DNA from: Perilla frutescens
Taxonomy: Eukaryota > Streptophyta > Magnoliopsida > Lamiales > Lamiaceae
Length of the DNA: 64,000 nucleotides
Direction of reading: 5' to 3'
Assembly: GCA_026008535.1 (NCBI GenBank)
Contig: BRKX01000009.1
Coordinates: 49,163,001 to 49,227,000, forward strand
The notes under the pieces were generated by a model. The model saw only the letters and a program-made list of their open reading frames with translations. It made no database searches and had not been told where the DNA came from. This document shows, one piece after another, positions 12,904 through 22,847 of the stretch; within the stretch, counting starts at the first letter, position 1, and the number at the start of each line of letters is the position of its first letter. The translations under genes were made by a program, and so were the position numbers.

Positions 12904-12930
12904 AACCGATCCCCGACAATGGAGTCAAAA
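12904..12930 (-). other. Primer binding site of element D
   Basis: The minus strand reads TTGACTCCATTGTCGGGGAT just inside the 5' LTR. This resembles the Asp-tRNA-type primer site TGGCGCCGTTGCCGGGGA used by Athila/Tat elements, with several substitutions. Confidence 0.6.
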
Positions 12931-12932
12931 TT

Positions 12933-14168
12933 TGGTGCGTCGTTTTACACCAAAAATAATACTCCAACTGACAATCGGTATGCCCACACTGCACAGTACA
13001 GTGGCGAGCGAGATCGTCTCCCAAAGGACCGACGAGAATTACTTTAAACTTCCAATCTGCAGAACCAAACTTCCAAAAGGGGTTTTTCTATTGTGAAATA
13101 AAACAAATGAAAATAGTAAATGGACAAGGAAAATGGTTTAAATAGATTAAGAGAATTATTCCGAATTCCAATTAACTCCACCCTAGCTTAACTAAACTGA
13201 TCCTTGATGCAAAGATTAATTCAATTAACACATGCAAATCAGTTATAGCCACCAAAGACACTTACTGACGCAGCCTAATTTCTCCGTAATTTCTCGATTC
13301 AAAACCAACAAACTCTGACACAGGACCGTTGAATTAAGACTGTTATTCCCCTGGTTCTGAAGAACCATTTTACCACTAATTAAACTTAAACCACAATTAC
13401 GGATGGCCGGTTTAATTGGCTACTAATTAATTTCGATTTACTAAATATGTGCATCTATCTAGCAATATCAAAACAATTAACGACTCGAATTACAAAGACC
13501 AACAGATGCATGCAAATTAATTAAATGAGAAAAGCAATTTAGATCTCACAATTTAGCTAGGCCAAGGCTTCATTAATCTTCACCGGAATAAGAACTAATT
13601 TAGCTTGATCGCGTAATTAAATCAAAACTCCAAGATAAGATGTAGCAAAACATGATGAAAAATACGAAGAAGAAGAAATAAAAGTTGCTGGAACTACGTC
13701 TCTCTTGTTGCGGCGTGAATCTGGATATCAATTCTAATCCCTCTCTATATCCTTAAACATAATTGTTTAATTATGGAAATAGAGTCCTAAACCTAATCTA
13801 ATAAGGAAAGTGATAAATATAGAGTCCTCAAGCTATAAAACACTAGCAGCTTTCGTCTAGCCCATCAGCTGTGTAAAAACTCGCGCTCCAGCCTAAAATT
13901 CACATGCACAGGCCTAAAATTTGTCATCTCGGTACCCCTTCCAGGCAGTATGCCTATACGGCCTGGCTTCCAGACTCGCCAGATTTTCTTCAATCATCTT
14001 GACTGCATAAATCTCCACAAAACTCGGCCAATTGCTTCATATTTGTGTTAATTACCTGCAATCTCTCATAAAACACACTTTCTTCCACAAATGCATAATT
14101 ACAAAGCAATTATCATTGAGAATTCAGACCAAATATCCCAAAATAAGTAGGTAAATATGGCCCGATCA
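12933..14168 (-). repeat. 5' LTR of element D
   Basis: This 1236-bp LTR pairs with 7951-9298 and lacks about 100 bp near 13305, where the copy jumps from 'tttctcga' to 'ttcaaaacc'. It is bounded on the right by the TAGAG duplication. Confidence 0.88.
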
Positions 14169-14173
14169 TAGAG

Positions 14174-14212
14174 TAAAAGTGATGATAAAATAGTATAAAT
14201 AAACACCAATCA
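14174..14212 (-). repeat. 3' LTR of element C, first 39 bp
   Basis: This is the start of the LTR (TGATTGGTG on the minus strand) cut off from its remainder at 7043-7950 by element D. It matches 34699-34737. Confidence 0.75.
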
Positions 14213-14230
14213 ACTCCCCCACACTTAGCT
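14213..14230 (-). other. Polypurine tract of element C
   Basis: The minus strand reads AGCTAAGTGTGGGGGAGT directly before the LTR start TGATTGG. This is a standard Athila/Tat PPT. Confidence 0.8.
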
Positions 14231-14418
14231 CTTTACTTGTTCTCAAGTAAACAAGATCACTTAAGATATGAAGCAAGAAGGAATTGCTCCAAAAAGATCA
14301 TGCACACTAGAACATTCCACACTATTTCAAACTAGAATGTGTATCAACGAGGAGAATAACAACATTTATTAAACAAGGAATTTGGCTCGTCCAATGAGAA
14401 TAAGCAGGCAAGTTGTTC

Positions 14419-15870
14419 TGATAACCTCATATTTTACATGTATTTTGAGGTACATTTGAGTGGTATTTGATTGACATTCCATGCATAGTGTTGAGTTTTG
14501 TATTATTTTCTATGTTTTGTGCAATGTCACGTATTTGTTCATTGTGATGTGTGAACTTCAAATGAGCTTGGGAAGACCTTAGAAAGATAGAAAATCAAGT
14601 TAGGAATGAATTACAAAAAGAATCGGGTCAATCGGACGAGAAACGAGTGAGAACGAAGCAAAAGAGTGAGAGGCTGTCGGAGCTGAAAATTACCCGCGAC
14701 CGGACTCGCGACCACGGGGGTCGCGAATTATGGTCCTGAATCACCCTTTCACTTTTTGTACATGGTCCCGACAGAGAGGGGTTCTCCTTTGTATTATTTG
14801 CGACCCCACTCGTGAATTTTGCACTGGTCGTAAATTTTCTGCCACGTCATGCCATGTGGATTCAAGACTCTAGTCACGGGCGAAGAGGTCGCGAATCTGG
14901 TCATGAGGCGAGCGGGCTTGTCCGATCTTTGACCTATTTTTGGGCTTTTCTTAACTTGGTATTTAAGGGTTTGATGCACGAAAATTCCACACAATTCCAC
15001 CTACCTAAAAGTTGCCACCGGAGATTTGCTGCAAAGAAAAATAGACGCGAAGAACAAGATCAAATGATTCAAGAGCTTTTCAAGATTAGAGACAAATTAA
15101 ACCTTCTGAGTTTTATTTTCTTTGTTCTCAGAATTTTTCATGTTTTCTTTGTGAATAATTTTGGTTATTTATATTATTATGGATAGCTAAAACTTTAGTA
15201 TTCTAGGGTTGTTTATGATTGAAACTATGAAGTTCATTTAATCTGTTAATTTCTTATGCCTATGATTTTGTTGTGTTTTGCTTATTCTCGTGTTTATTTG
15301 TATTATTTACTTGATCACTAAATGATACAATTTGATGTGTTAATTCATAAATTGAGAAAATGAGTTTTAACACGTGATCTGGAATAAGTAACTTGTTAAT
15401 CGATAACACTCGAGAGAGTTGAGGTTAATTGAGAGAACAATAGACCCTAAGAGCCATTAGGAGTTGCATGCTAGGTATTGAACGGAGACGTTAATATGAG
15501 TTTTGTAATCTACAACCTAGGCACTTCAAGAGAATGTTTAGAATGCATTAGTGGTTACTCTAGCACAATTTAAGAATGAAAAGATTAAATGAATGGATTA
15601 GTAGATGATTAGGCAATCCTAGAATACGTCTTTTATTCACTGTTTGATTTATCTGTGTTAATTTCTGCCGTGGTAATTTGGTTTATTTCTTATTCTTAGT
15701 TTTTAGTTAAGTTAAATTCAGTCATGATTGTTAGTCTAGATAACTGCAGGAAGTTAGATTAAAATAATTAGTAGAGTAATTATTAAATCCCTGTGGATAC
15801 GACCTTGTTCACCGCTGTCCTATAAGCCTTGCTATACACTTACAGTTTAGGTGAAAATAAATACCGAACA
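14419..15870 (+). mobile_element. Solo LTR E (Athila/Tat type)
   Basis: This 1452-bp LTR starts TGATAACCTC and ends CCGAACA. It is flanked by TGTTC at 14414-14418 and 15871-15875, with no internal region. It carries a GC-rich inverted block (CGCGACC...GGTCGCG) at about 14690-14900, a TATA-like 'tatttaag' near 14958, and near its end the 'ccctgtggatacgacc' motif typical of this clade's LTRs. It arose by LTR-LTR recombination of an element inserted in the 3' region of C. ORF 14812-15186 is inside it and not a gene. Confidence 0.85.
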
Positions 15871-15875
15871 TGTTC

Positions 15876-16705
15876 TCAAATCAAAATGCAACAATTATCT
15901 TGTAGAGTATTCCTCTCACTAAGTCCTTAACAAATTATTCAAGCTTAATTCAGGAATGCACTCAAAGGATATAATTCGTTAGGTGAAATCATCGGGTTAA
16001 ACTAAGCTTCCTAACGTGGTTTCCCATACTCATCATAGATAGATTCAAAGGAATGACGCACATGATAGGAGTAGAATCCAAAATGCAATCCCGTTTATTG
16101 CGACAATTTAAACAAGAGGACATTGATCAAACTTCACAAGGTTTAATCCTTAAGGATAAAATCCCCAGTGTCCTTGTGTGGTTTCCCATGCTCATAGTCG
16201 ATTTAGACGACTAGAGTAGAAATCCTTATTATCCACACTTTTATTTAAACATTCATATCATTTTTTTAATCAAATGATAGGAAGTTAGATGAGAGAATGA
16301 TTTTTCGAGCATGATTGACACATTTGACAAGAGAATGAACAAATCTTCAAATTCTTAGAGGACGACACCCCACAACACAAATCATCTAAACATAATCATT
16401 CTCAAGACAATTCAAATTCCAAGATGAAATCGCGGGAACGATTTCATGCAACATGTTCAACTTGACAACAATCCTTGAAGATTCATATCCCAAATTCTCA
16501 AGTTTGACAATTAGACAAGACAATCATGCTAAGTGGGAGACATAAAACAAAATTCACAACGTTCTCAAAGACAAACAAATAAAAAAAATAAACAAAAGAC
16601 AAACACGTAGCAAAATAATCCAAAATACAACCTAATTTAATAACCAAGTCTAACATGAAATCCAAAATTCAATCTTAAAACATAAAACATAAAATATAAA
16701 ACACA
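15876..16705 (-). other. 3' non-coding region of element C
   Basis: AT-rich sequence without a credible ORF lies between the internal polypurine motif and the terminal PPT; the solo LTR E sits in this region. Confidence 0.5.
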
Positions 16706-16708
16706 AGT

Positions 16709-16750
16709 TCACCCCCCCCCCACACTTAATTCCTGCATTGTCCTCAATGT
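16709..16750 (-). other. Internal polypurine-like motif of element C
   Basis: The minus strand reads TTAAGTGTGGGGGGGGGGT, preceded by TTGAGGACAATGCAGGAA, the same context as the terminal PPT. It lies about 1.0 kb from the LTR once solo LTR E is subtracted, a spacing similar to that in element D. Confidence 0.6.
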
Positions 16751-16977
16751 ATGCAAGGAGATGCAAGAAAATAAGGGAGAGAGAGAACATCACAGGGTTT
16801 AGAGGACCGATAACAGGCGCGGGTTCCTACAAAATAACATGAACAAACAACGACGAATGAACAAAAGGATACAAGAATACAAACATAACTAAAAACACAC
16901 ACGAAACACAGAAAACACTGAAAAATAATAAAAATACTTCACTACTCTAGTGGGTTAAAAGGTGATGGAGGTGGCTG

Positions 16978-17270
16978 CTATGGTGGTGTGCGGTGGTGGA
17001 TGTGGGCAACGATGGTGTGCGGTGGAGTGGTGGTGATGGGGTGGCACAGTCGCGGAACACGGCGCCACGGTGGAGGCTCCGCGGATGGTGGCTCGTGAGA
17101 GGTCGCGGATATAGCGTGTTGTGGACTGGTGAAAATCATCGCAGCTGGTAATTTACTTCGTTTGAGGAAGGTGAAAGGGAGGAGAGCAGCTGGAGTGGTG
17201 AAATTTAGAGAGCGGCGTGGATTTGGTGTGAAAATAGGGTTCCAAAAGTGGTCCACCTTATATAGGTGGG
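16978..17270 (-). other. TATA-box and short Pro/His-rich ORF downstream of pol in element C
   Basis: On the minus strand a good TATA box (TATATAAGG, 17256-17264) is followed by 'TTTTCACACC' and an ORF. From an internal ATG near 17148 to 16978 this ORF would give about 56 residues rich in Pro, His, Thr and Ala. A longer ORF from 17325 covers the TATA itself. I recognise no domain. It could be an old inner LTR or promoter, or a lineage-specific downstream ORF. Confidence 0.35.
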
Positions 17271-17681
17271 AGGCGGCGTGGTCATGGGACTTAGCGCGCT
17301 CGCGGGGTTGACACGGGCCACGCACTCGTGCGGAGATACTTTGCAGTGTCGGATACCTGCACTCGTGAGGATCGCGCGCTTGCGCGGGGTATTCCGCCGA
17401 GAGGGGGGTCGCGCGGCATTGCGGAGTGTCACGTCCGTGGGCCCTGAATTCCCAAATTTCTCCCTCCGTGCTTTTGGAGGGTGCTGCACTTGCTGAACTT
17501 GTTGTCTCCCACGCTGGCGAGGCTTACATGCGCACGGAGTGTTTTGGCCAAGAGCCTCCTCCCGCGGACGTGCGGGGTCCGTGCTGACGGGGCTATACTT
17601 AGTCGTTTTACTCAATTTTCGACCTTGCAACACTCCAAACTTGTCCCTGCCAGACAAACACAAAAACACAAATTTAAACAC
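17271..17681 (-). promoter_or_regulatory. GC-rich block upstream of the internal TATA box
   Basis: This stretch is rich in short palindromic pieces such as CCGCGAGCGCG and contrasts with the AT-rich surroundings. It lies just upstream (minus strand) of the TATA box at 17256-17264. A 158-aa open frame (17205-17681 minus) crosses both; its Arg/Pro-rich composition looks like a by-product of GC content. Confidence 0.35.
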
Positions 17682-17790
17682 ACCAAAGGGGGGTAAAAAT
17701 CAAACAAAAAATAAAAAAAGGAAAATCATAGGTTGTCTCCCATGCAACGCTCATTTTAATGTTTCAAGCTAGACATAGCCTTTAAGGTAG

Positions 17791-18303
17791 CTAGGTGGAG
17801 CTTTTGAGCTTGGAAGCTTCAATTTCGGCCCCTAGGGACTGCCCTTCAAGGTACGGCTTAACGCGGTGCCCATTCACTTGGAATGATACTTTCATCACCG
17901 GATATAGCAATGTAACTACACCAGATGGGAACACCTTTTCAATCACGAACGGTCCACTCCAACGCGATTTCAATTTTTTGGGAAAAAGCCTTAATCATGT
18001 GTTGAAAAGAAGGATCTTCATGTTCGAGGTGAGGTTCTTCTTTGCAATGCGCTTATTATGAAGCCTCTTTATTTTATCTTTGTAGATTCTCGCATTGTTC
18101 TTCTTAAGGCCCACAATGATGATCACGAGCTTTTTCTCCTCTTCATCGAGGTACACATACTTGAGGTGAGATGGGAGCTCTTTTAGCTCAAGTTCAGGAG
18201 AAGGTTTCACTTTCTCTTCGGTTGAGGCTAGAACTTCCATCAAGCTTATGTGTTCTCCTAGCAATATCTCCATCTCTTCGGCGTCCAACTTATCTCCCCA
18301 CAC
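17791..18303 (-). pseudogene. In-frame fusion of pre-RT spacer to integrase C-terminus (element C)
   Basis: Integrase inserts retrotransposon DNA into the genome. From 18303 to about 18100 the frame reads the segment normally just before reverse transcriptase (LKELPSHLKYVYLDEEE). It then passes at about 18098-18103, without a frame change, into the end of an Athila/Tat integrase (NARIYKDKIKRLHNKRI, then LRLFPKKLKSRWSGPFVI and VNGHRVKPYLEG, ending at 17791). One TGA at 17995-17997 interrupts it. RT, RNase H and the integrase catalytic core, normally over 2.5 kb, are missing. Seeing both halves in one frame is direct evidence for a deletion; family assignment is from motif recall. Confidence 0.75.
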
Positions 18304-19380
18304 TTGAGGCGAGCTTCTTCCATTGCTATCTCCTCAGACAAAGCTCCACTCCTTCATTCGGAGCCAATTTCCTACAAGAAAACTTCCTCGGCCAAGAGAT
18401 CAATATCATCTATAAAAGAACAATTTTCCTCAAAGCAGGAGATAGGAATCGCCTTACTTTCATGTATAGAAAAAGACACAGTTTCACCTAACACCGACAT
18501 TTTCAAGGTTCCATTTTTAATATCAATGAGGGTATTAATTGTAGCCATAAAAGGTCTACCCAAAAGAAGTGTACTTTTTTCCCGTTTCTTGAACATCTCC
18601 TACATCCAAAATAATAAAATCAACGGGTATAATCAAACCACCCACCTTAACTAGAATGTACTCTACTATGCCTCTAGGATATCTCACGGACCTATCCGCT
18701 AATTGAAGGCACAATTCTAGTTGGTTTCAAATTACCTAACTCTAGTTGTTTAAAAATAGAGTAACGCATCAAATTAATTCCGGCTCCTAAATCTAGCATA
18801 CCACATACTTCTTTAACATTTCCCAAGGCAATTTTAAGATTAAAACTACCTGGATCACGGAGCTTGGGCAGTATTTGTTGTTGCAGGATTGCATTTGCCA
18901 CCTCGAACACTACAATCTTCTCATCTTCTGCAAACTTCCTCTTTTTGAAGGCTAGTTCCTTGAAGAATTTGACATAAGCCAGCACATTGCAGATGACATC
19001 AAAGAGTGGAAGGTTGACATTCACCTTGGACAAGAGCTTGTAAAACTCTTAGAATTGGTTATCTTGCTTCTTGTTCCTCAACTGGCTGAGATAAGGAATT
19101 GGAGGATTGTAGGGATTGGCGCCCTTGTGGAGTGTGGGTTCCTTCTCTTTGTCTTGTTTTGGTTCGGGGCTCCCCTTGCTCTTGTTGAGGAGTCTCTCCT
19201 TCTTTTTTAACTTCTTTAGTTGGGATTGGCTCCCCAACCTTGTTGTCAATCACCTTACCTCCTCTTAGGATGGTGATGGTTTGAACTTGCTCCGATTGGC
19301 TTGGTAACTTGAACTTACTCTTGAAGAGCAAAGAAATGTGCCTCTTCATTAGATTCCGGCTCTAGTGACTTTTGGAAAAC
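18304..19380 (-). pseudogene. Gag C-terminal linker and aspartic protease of element C, frameshifted
   Basis: The minus strand carries an acidic/Gln-rich linker (19059-19349), then the typical entry to the Athila/Tat protease: ILPKLRDPGSFNLK and the active-site-like DLGAGINLMRYSIF at 18692-19033, where the usual signature is D-L-G-A-S-I-N-L-M. Next is LLLGRPFMATINTLIDI at 18372-18596. The pieces lie in different frames, so several indels are present. The protease would cut the Gag-Pol precursor. It is not functional here. Confidence 0.75.
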
Positions 19381-20272
19381 ATTAGCCCCAAGACCATACT
19401 CTCCACAAATTCTACAAGTCTCAACGGACATGGCTTTGTTGAGGTGGTTTCTCGAAAGTCCAAAGCATCTCCACTTGCCTTGTTAACTCGGCTAGTTGCC
19501 TCATCGCATCATAGCTAGGGTTGGCTTCATTTACCAAAGCTCTCTTCCCCCTATCACTCTTTTGTTAAAAAGTTATGGCCATGGTCTCATAAATGTTAGA
19601 GACTTCTTCTGCGGTTCGGACAATGTCTTCTTCCACAGTATTATCCACCATATATTAGAAGTTTTGTGAAAGCCCATCATAGAAGAATTGGTTGAGCAAC
19701 TCAGGCGCAAGATGATGGTGCGGGCATTATTGTTGGAGCCTTCTAAATCGATCCCAAGCTTCATAGAATGCTTCAGCCAGAGATTGAGCGAATGTGACAA
19801 TTTGAGCCCTCAAGTCTTAGGTCTTTTGATTGGAATAGTACTTGGCCATGAACTTCTCGTACACGCCATTCCAATTGGCTAATGAGTTAACCTGGAGCGA
19901 CATGAACCATGTCTTGGCACGATCCTTCAAGGTGTAAGGAAAGCACCTCATCTTCAATTGGTCTTCGTTCAAACCTTGTAAAGGAAAGGTTTGAACTACA
20001 TCATAGAACTCACGGATGAAGTTCAACGCATCTTCAACCGGTATCTCGTAAAAAGACAGTAATTGGCTGAAATGGATGTTCTTCAACTCATAATTTCTTA
20101 CGGCTTCTCCAAAAACTATGCAAGAATTCGACGCCCAAATCACGGAATGAGCAAAATCCCTCATGTTCTGTGTCGCATTTGAATTATTTTCATTGTTGAC
20201 GTGATTGGCTTCCATCTCCTCTTCCCAATCGAGCACTTCAATCCTCCTTGATCTATGGATGTTATCAAACAC
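19381..20272 (-). pseudogene. Athila/Tat gag (capsid part) of element C
   Basis: The frame from ATG 20272 to 19817 shows the retrotransposon gag domain (Retrotrans_gag, PF03732-like): LKMRCFPYTLKDRAKTWF followed by a W-x2-VYEKFMAKYY motif. The next part (about 19573-19800) continues in another frame, with a recognisable FYDGL-like stretch seen only after a frame change. The neighbouring PBS at 20482-20501 and protease at 18.3-19.0 kb confirm the order LTR-PBS-gag-pro on the minus strand. Confidence 0.8.
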
Positions 20273-20481
20273 GGGGACTAATCTTCGATTGAGACTTCAT
20301 CTCCCTAGCATACACAACCACAAAACACAAAGAGAAGATCACACGCAACTCGAAACAAGGAATAAAAGCTAAAATAAAAATATAAGAAAATAAACACAAA
20401 TACAAAACAAACAGACAAAAACACAAATACGAGAACAATCACAAAAATAATTATAACACAAAAATATAATACGCCTAAAGC

Positions 20482-20501
20482 CTTCCCCGGTAACGGTGCT
20501 A
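20482..20501 (-). other. Primer binding site of element C
   Basis: Two bases inside the 5' LTR end AACAATCA the minus strand reads TAGCACCGTTACCGGGGAAG, matching the Athila/Tat-type PBS TGGCRCCGTTGCCGGGGA with few changes. Confidence 0.75.
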
Positions 20502-20503
20502 GT

Positions 20504-20650
20504 TGATTGTTTCTGGTTTGTCCTACGCAAACTACTTTGATCCGGACCTGCAAGAGGACAGGGTCGATTGTAGGGTGGTGAGCTAACTCAGGTCATGTCT
20601 CTCGAGGAAAGCTTAGAGGAGATTATTTCTCTATGATATACATGCAAACA
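20504..20650 (-). repeat. 5' LTR of element C, inner 147 bp
   Basis: This closely matches 7043-7190 of the 3' LTR and is cut at 20650, where LTR fragment F begins. The LTR is taken up again after element G at 33132. Confidence 0.8.
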
Positions 20651-22108
20651 TGTGACACCCCGACCCTTTTTGCTAAATTATAAATTATAATTTTGGAAAA
20701 TGAAGTTGAATTAATATTGTTTGAATATTAATCATGTATGTATGTATGTATGTATGTATGTATGTGTGTGTGTGTATTATGTCATTGTTTTAGTGCAGGT
20801 TGCCTCACTCGAGCCGATACGTCATAGCACAGTGGTATTATACTAAGTGTATAATACATGTTAACATTTAATATTAAAATTTATAGAGTTATATGATGAT
20901 GAATGAGTGTGTTTATTTTAATTTTATTTTGTCATACCTTGAACACCCTAACGCTGAGTTGATCGAGCGTCTCGCTGGAGAGCGTTTGGCCGAGAGTATT
21001 AAAAGTGTTTTGAAAATCTAAGTCATGTTAAATGGAGTTCAAAATGTCCGGGAGTCAATTTAAATAAGGGAGTTGATTTGAGCGCCGCGCGCCCACGGGG
21101 TCATGCGCGGCCGCGGGACGTTGCGCGCCAGCAGGGCGGGTGAGGCGTGTGCTGGCGCAGCCCTGCGCGCTCGCGGGGAGCGTTTGGCCGAGAGCACTGG
21201 TGACCGGTCGCATGGGCTGGGACGATTTTTATGTTCGGATTTCTACCTATAAATACCACACTTATTCATTTCACCTTCATTTTTTCTCTCTTTTGGGCGA
21301 TTTCCTCCGAAATTCTCTCAAGAAATTCTTCAAGTTTTGGGTAGATTCTTTCATTATCCTCCATCAACCAAGGTAACTTCATACCCTCTTCACCTTGGTG
21401 ATTAAAACACCATTTCCATGTTAATTTGAATCTAGGGTTCATACCCAAAAATTAAGGTTTTCGATTTTATTAATCCTCTTGCCTAGATATCTTGAACATA
21501 TGGTTTATTTACCTCCTTGAAGCTATATGTGAAGTTATATCAAATTCCTATGGTTCATTGTTGCTAGAGTTGAGATTTTTGCCCTAATTTCCCCTTGTTT
21601 TGTTGATGTTTGGTTGGAGGTGTTGTGATGCCTTTATGGAGTTGATTTTCATGTATGTTAGAGCCCTAGGATGAAGGTGTTTGTGTTTGAAATATTGGGT
21701 TCAAAGGATTTAAATTGAGTCTTGATCTTGTGGTTTAAATGAGTGCACGTATCGTGCTCGATTAAATGTCTCAAAGAGTTTTAATGTGTATTTTGAGTCC
21801 AAAATCATAGTACGAGCTTGTATATCCATGGTTGTGTATGTGGATATGTTTGAAGACTTTAAAGCAAAGTATAGCATGAGTTTGGTCTAAATTATGATTT
21901 AATTGTATAATTCGACGTCTAAAATGAGAAAGGAAATTTAAAGGTGCTAGGCAACGTATTGGGGCTCGAGGTGGACAACTTGTGCATGACAAAGGAGTAT
22001 TTCAAGGTTAAAAGGATTCGAAAGCGTCTCATAAGGTGGGGTAACTCTAAACTGTGAACACGTGTAAAGTTATAGTTATTCTTGTGCTTTGATTGTATAA
22101 ACTAGGAA
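20651..22108 (+). mobile_element. Gypsy-type LTR fragment F
   Basis: It begins TGTGACACCCCGACCC, a common plant gypsy LTR start, precisely where the LTR of C is interrupted. It has ATGT/TG microsatellites at 20733-20775, a GC-rich block at about 21079-21190 and a TATA box TATAAATA at 21248, so it is a promoter-bearing LTR in + orientation. No LTR end is found before copia G starts at about 22109, so its 3' part is deleted. ORFs such as 21140-21376 have no domain. Confidence 0.6.
20733..20775. repeat. ATGT/TG microsatellite
   Basis: Successive ATGT units followed by TG units, inside LTR fragment F. Confidence 0.9.
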
Positions 22109-22756
22109 AGAAGGAAAGAAGGAGTTCTATTCAAGGAAGATATCTAAACTAGGAAAGGTCCGAATTAAATAAGGAAATTGTTTCCTTGTTGAATCCCAGT
22201 CAAAGTAGGACTTCTGATTACCTTGTTTAGGCTATATCTATTTCTTATAAGTTATAAATAACCTGGGATTCAGACTAGTTTAGGTGACAAGAATTTTTAC
22301 GAATACGGGCTGAGAGTTAAAAGACTTCACATTCGAAGCATATAGTATTCGGGTAGACTAGGTTTGATCAGTTAGATCATTGTGTTTCTAGTTTGTGTTT
22401 GAAACTCACTTTCATTCACACTTAGAGGAATCTCAGGAGAGATTTCCTGTGGAAACTAGAGGGATTCTAGGTTATGAGGGGATCTCACAATTCAGTTTAG
22501 TGAAAGAGGTTGAATCAGGTAGGAAAGGGGTCGAGTGACATGAGTCTTCGTGTAATAACCTTTGTAACCATTCAACAGAGTAGTAAACTATTTCTCACGG
22601 ATTTGATAAGTCCCCCTGACGTAGATCAGTTGATCGAACAGGGTTACCAACCTCGTGTTCTTTATTTGCTCAAGTTTTTACATTATGACCTTACATGTTC
22701 ACAACAATGTTCAGGGACATGATGATGAACATGATCGCATAGTTTATGTAACTTCA
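22109..22756 (+). repeat. Truncated 5' LTR of copia G
   Basis: It matches 32487-33131 at roughly 96% by eye, ending ATGTAACTTCA before the PBS. The first 310 bp of the LTR are absent; the preceding sequence belongs to fragment F. ORF 22510-22722 is an LTR by-product that recurs at 32885-33097. Confidence 0.85.
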
Positions 22757-22758
22757 AT

Positions 22759-22770
22759 TGGTACCAGAGC
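22759..22770 (+). other. Primer binding site of copia G
   Basis: TGGTACCAGAGC two bases after the LTR end matches the initiator Met tRNA site (TGGTATCAGAGC) with one change. Confidence 0.75.
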
Positions 22771-22847
22771 GGGTCACCTTTGGTGTTAGTGTGAAAAGAA
22801 TTCTGAAAGCTACATATCTGCGTGAAGGTTTTGGTTGCATTTCAGCT

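Larger units (their letters stand above)
7951..14168 (-). mobile_element. Gag-only Athila/Tat-type retrotransposon D (TR-GAG type)
   Basis: This complete element is inserted in the 3' LTR of C and flanked by TAGAG at 7946-7950 and 14169-14173. LTRs of 1348 and 1236 bp start TGATCGGGCC and end GACGCACCA on the minus strand. The 3.6-kb interior holds only gag and non-coding DNA, with no protease, RT, RNase H or integrase. It is therefore non-autonomous and would need pol enzymes in trans, like elements described as TR-GAGs. The clear structure and intact target duplication make the boundaries sure. Confidence 0.88.

Noticed and set aside
16978..17681. Host gene in the GC-rich region of element C
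   Set aside because: The frames are Arg/Pro-rich as expected from GC content, lie inside the retrotransposon and match no family I recognise; kept only as a possible internal module.
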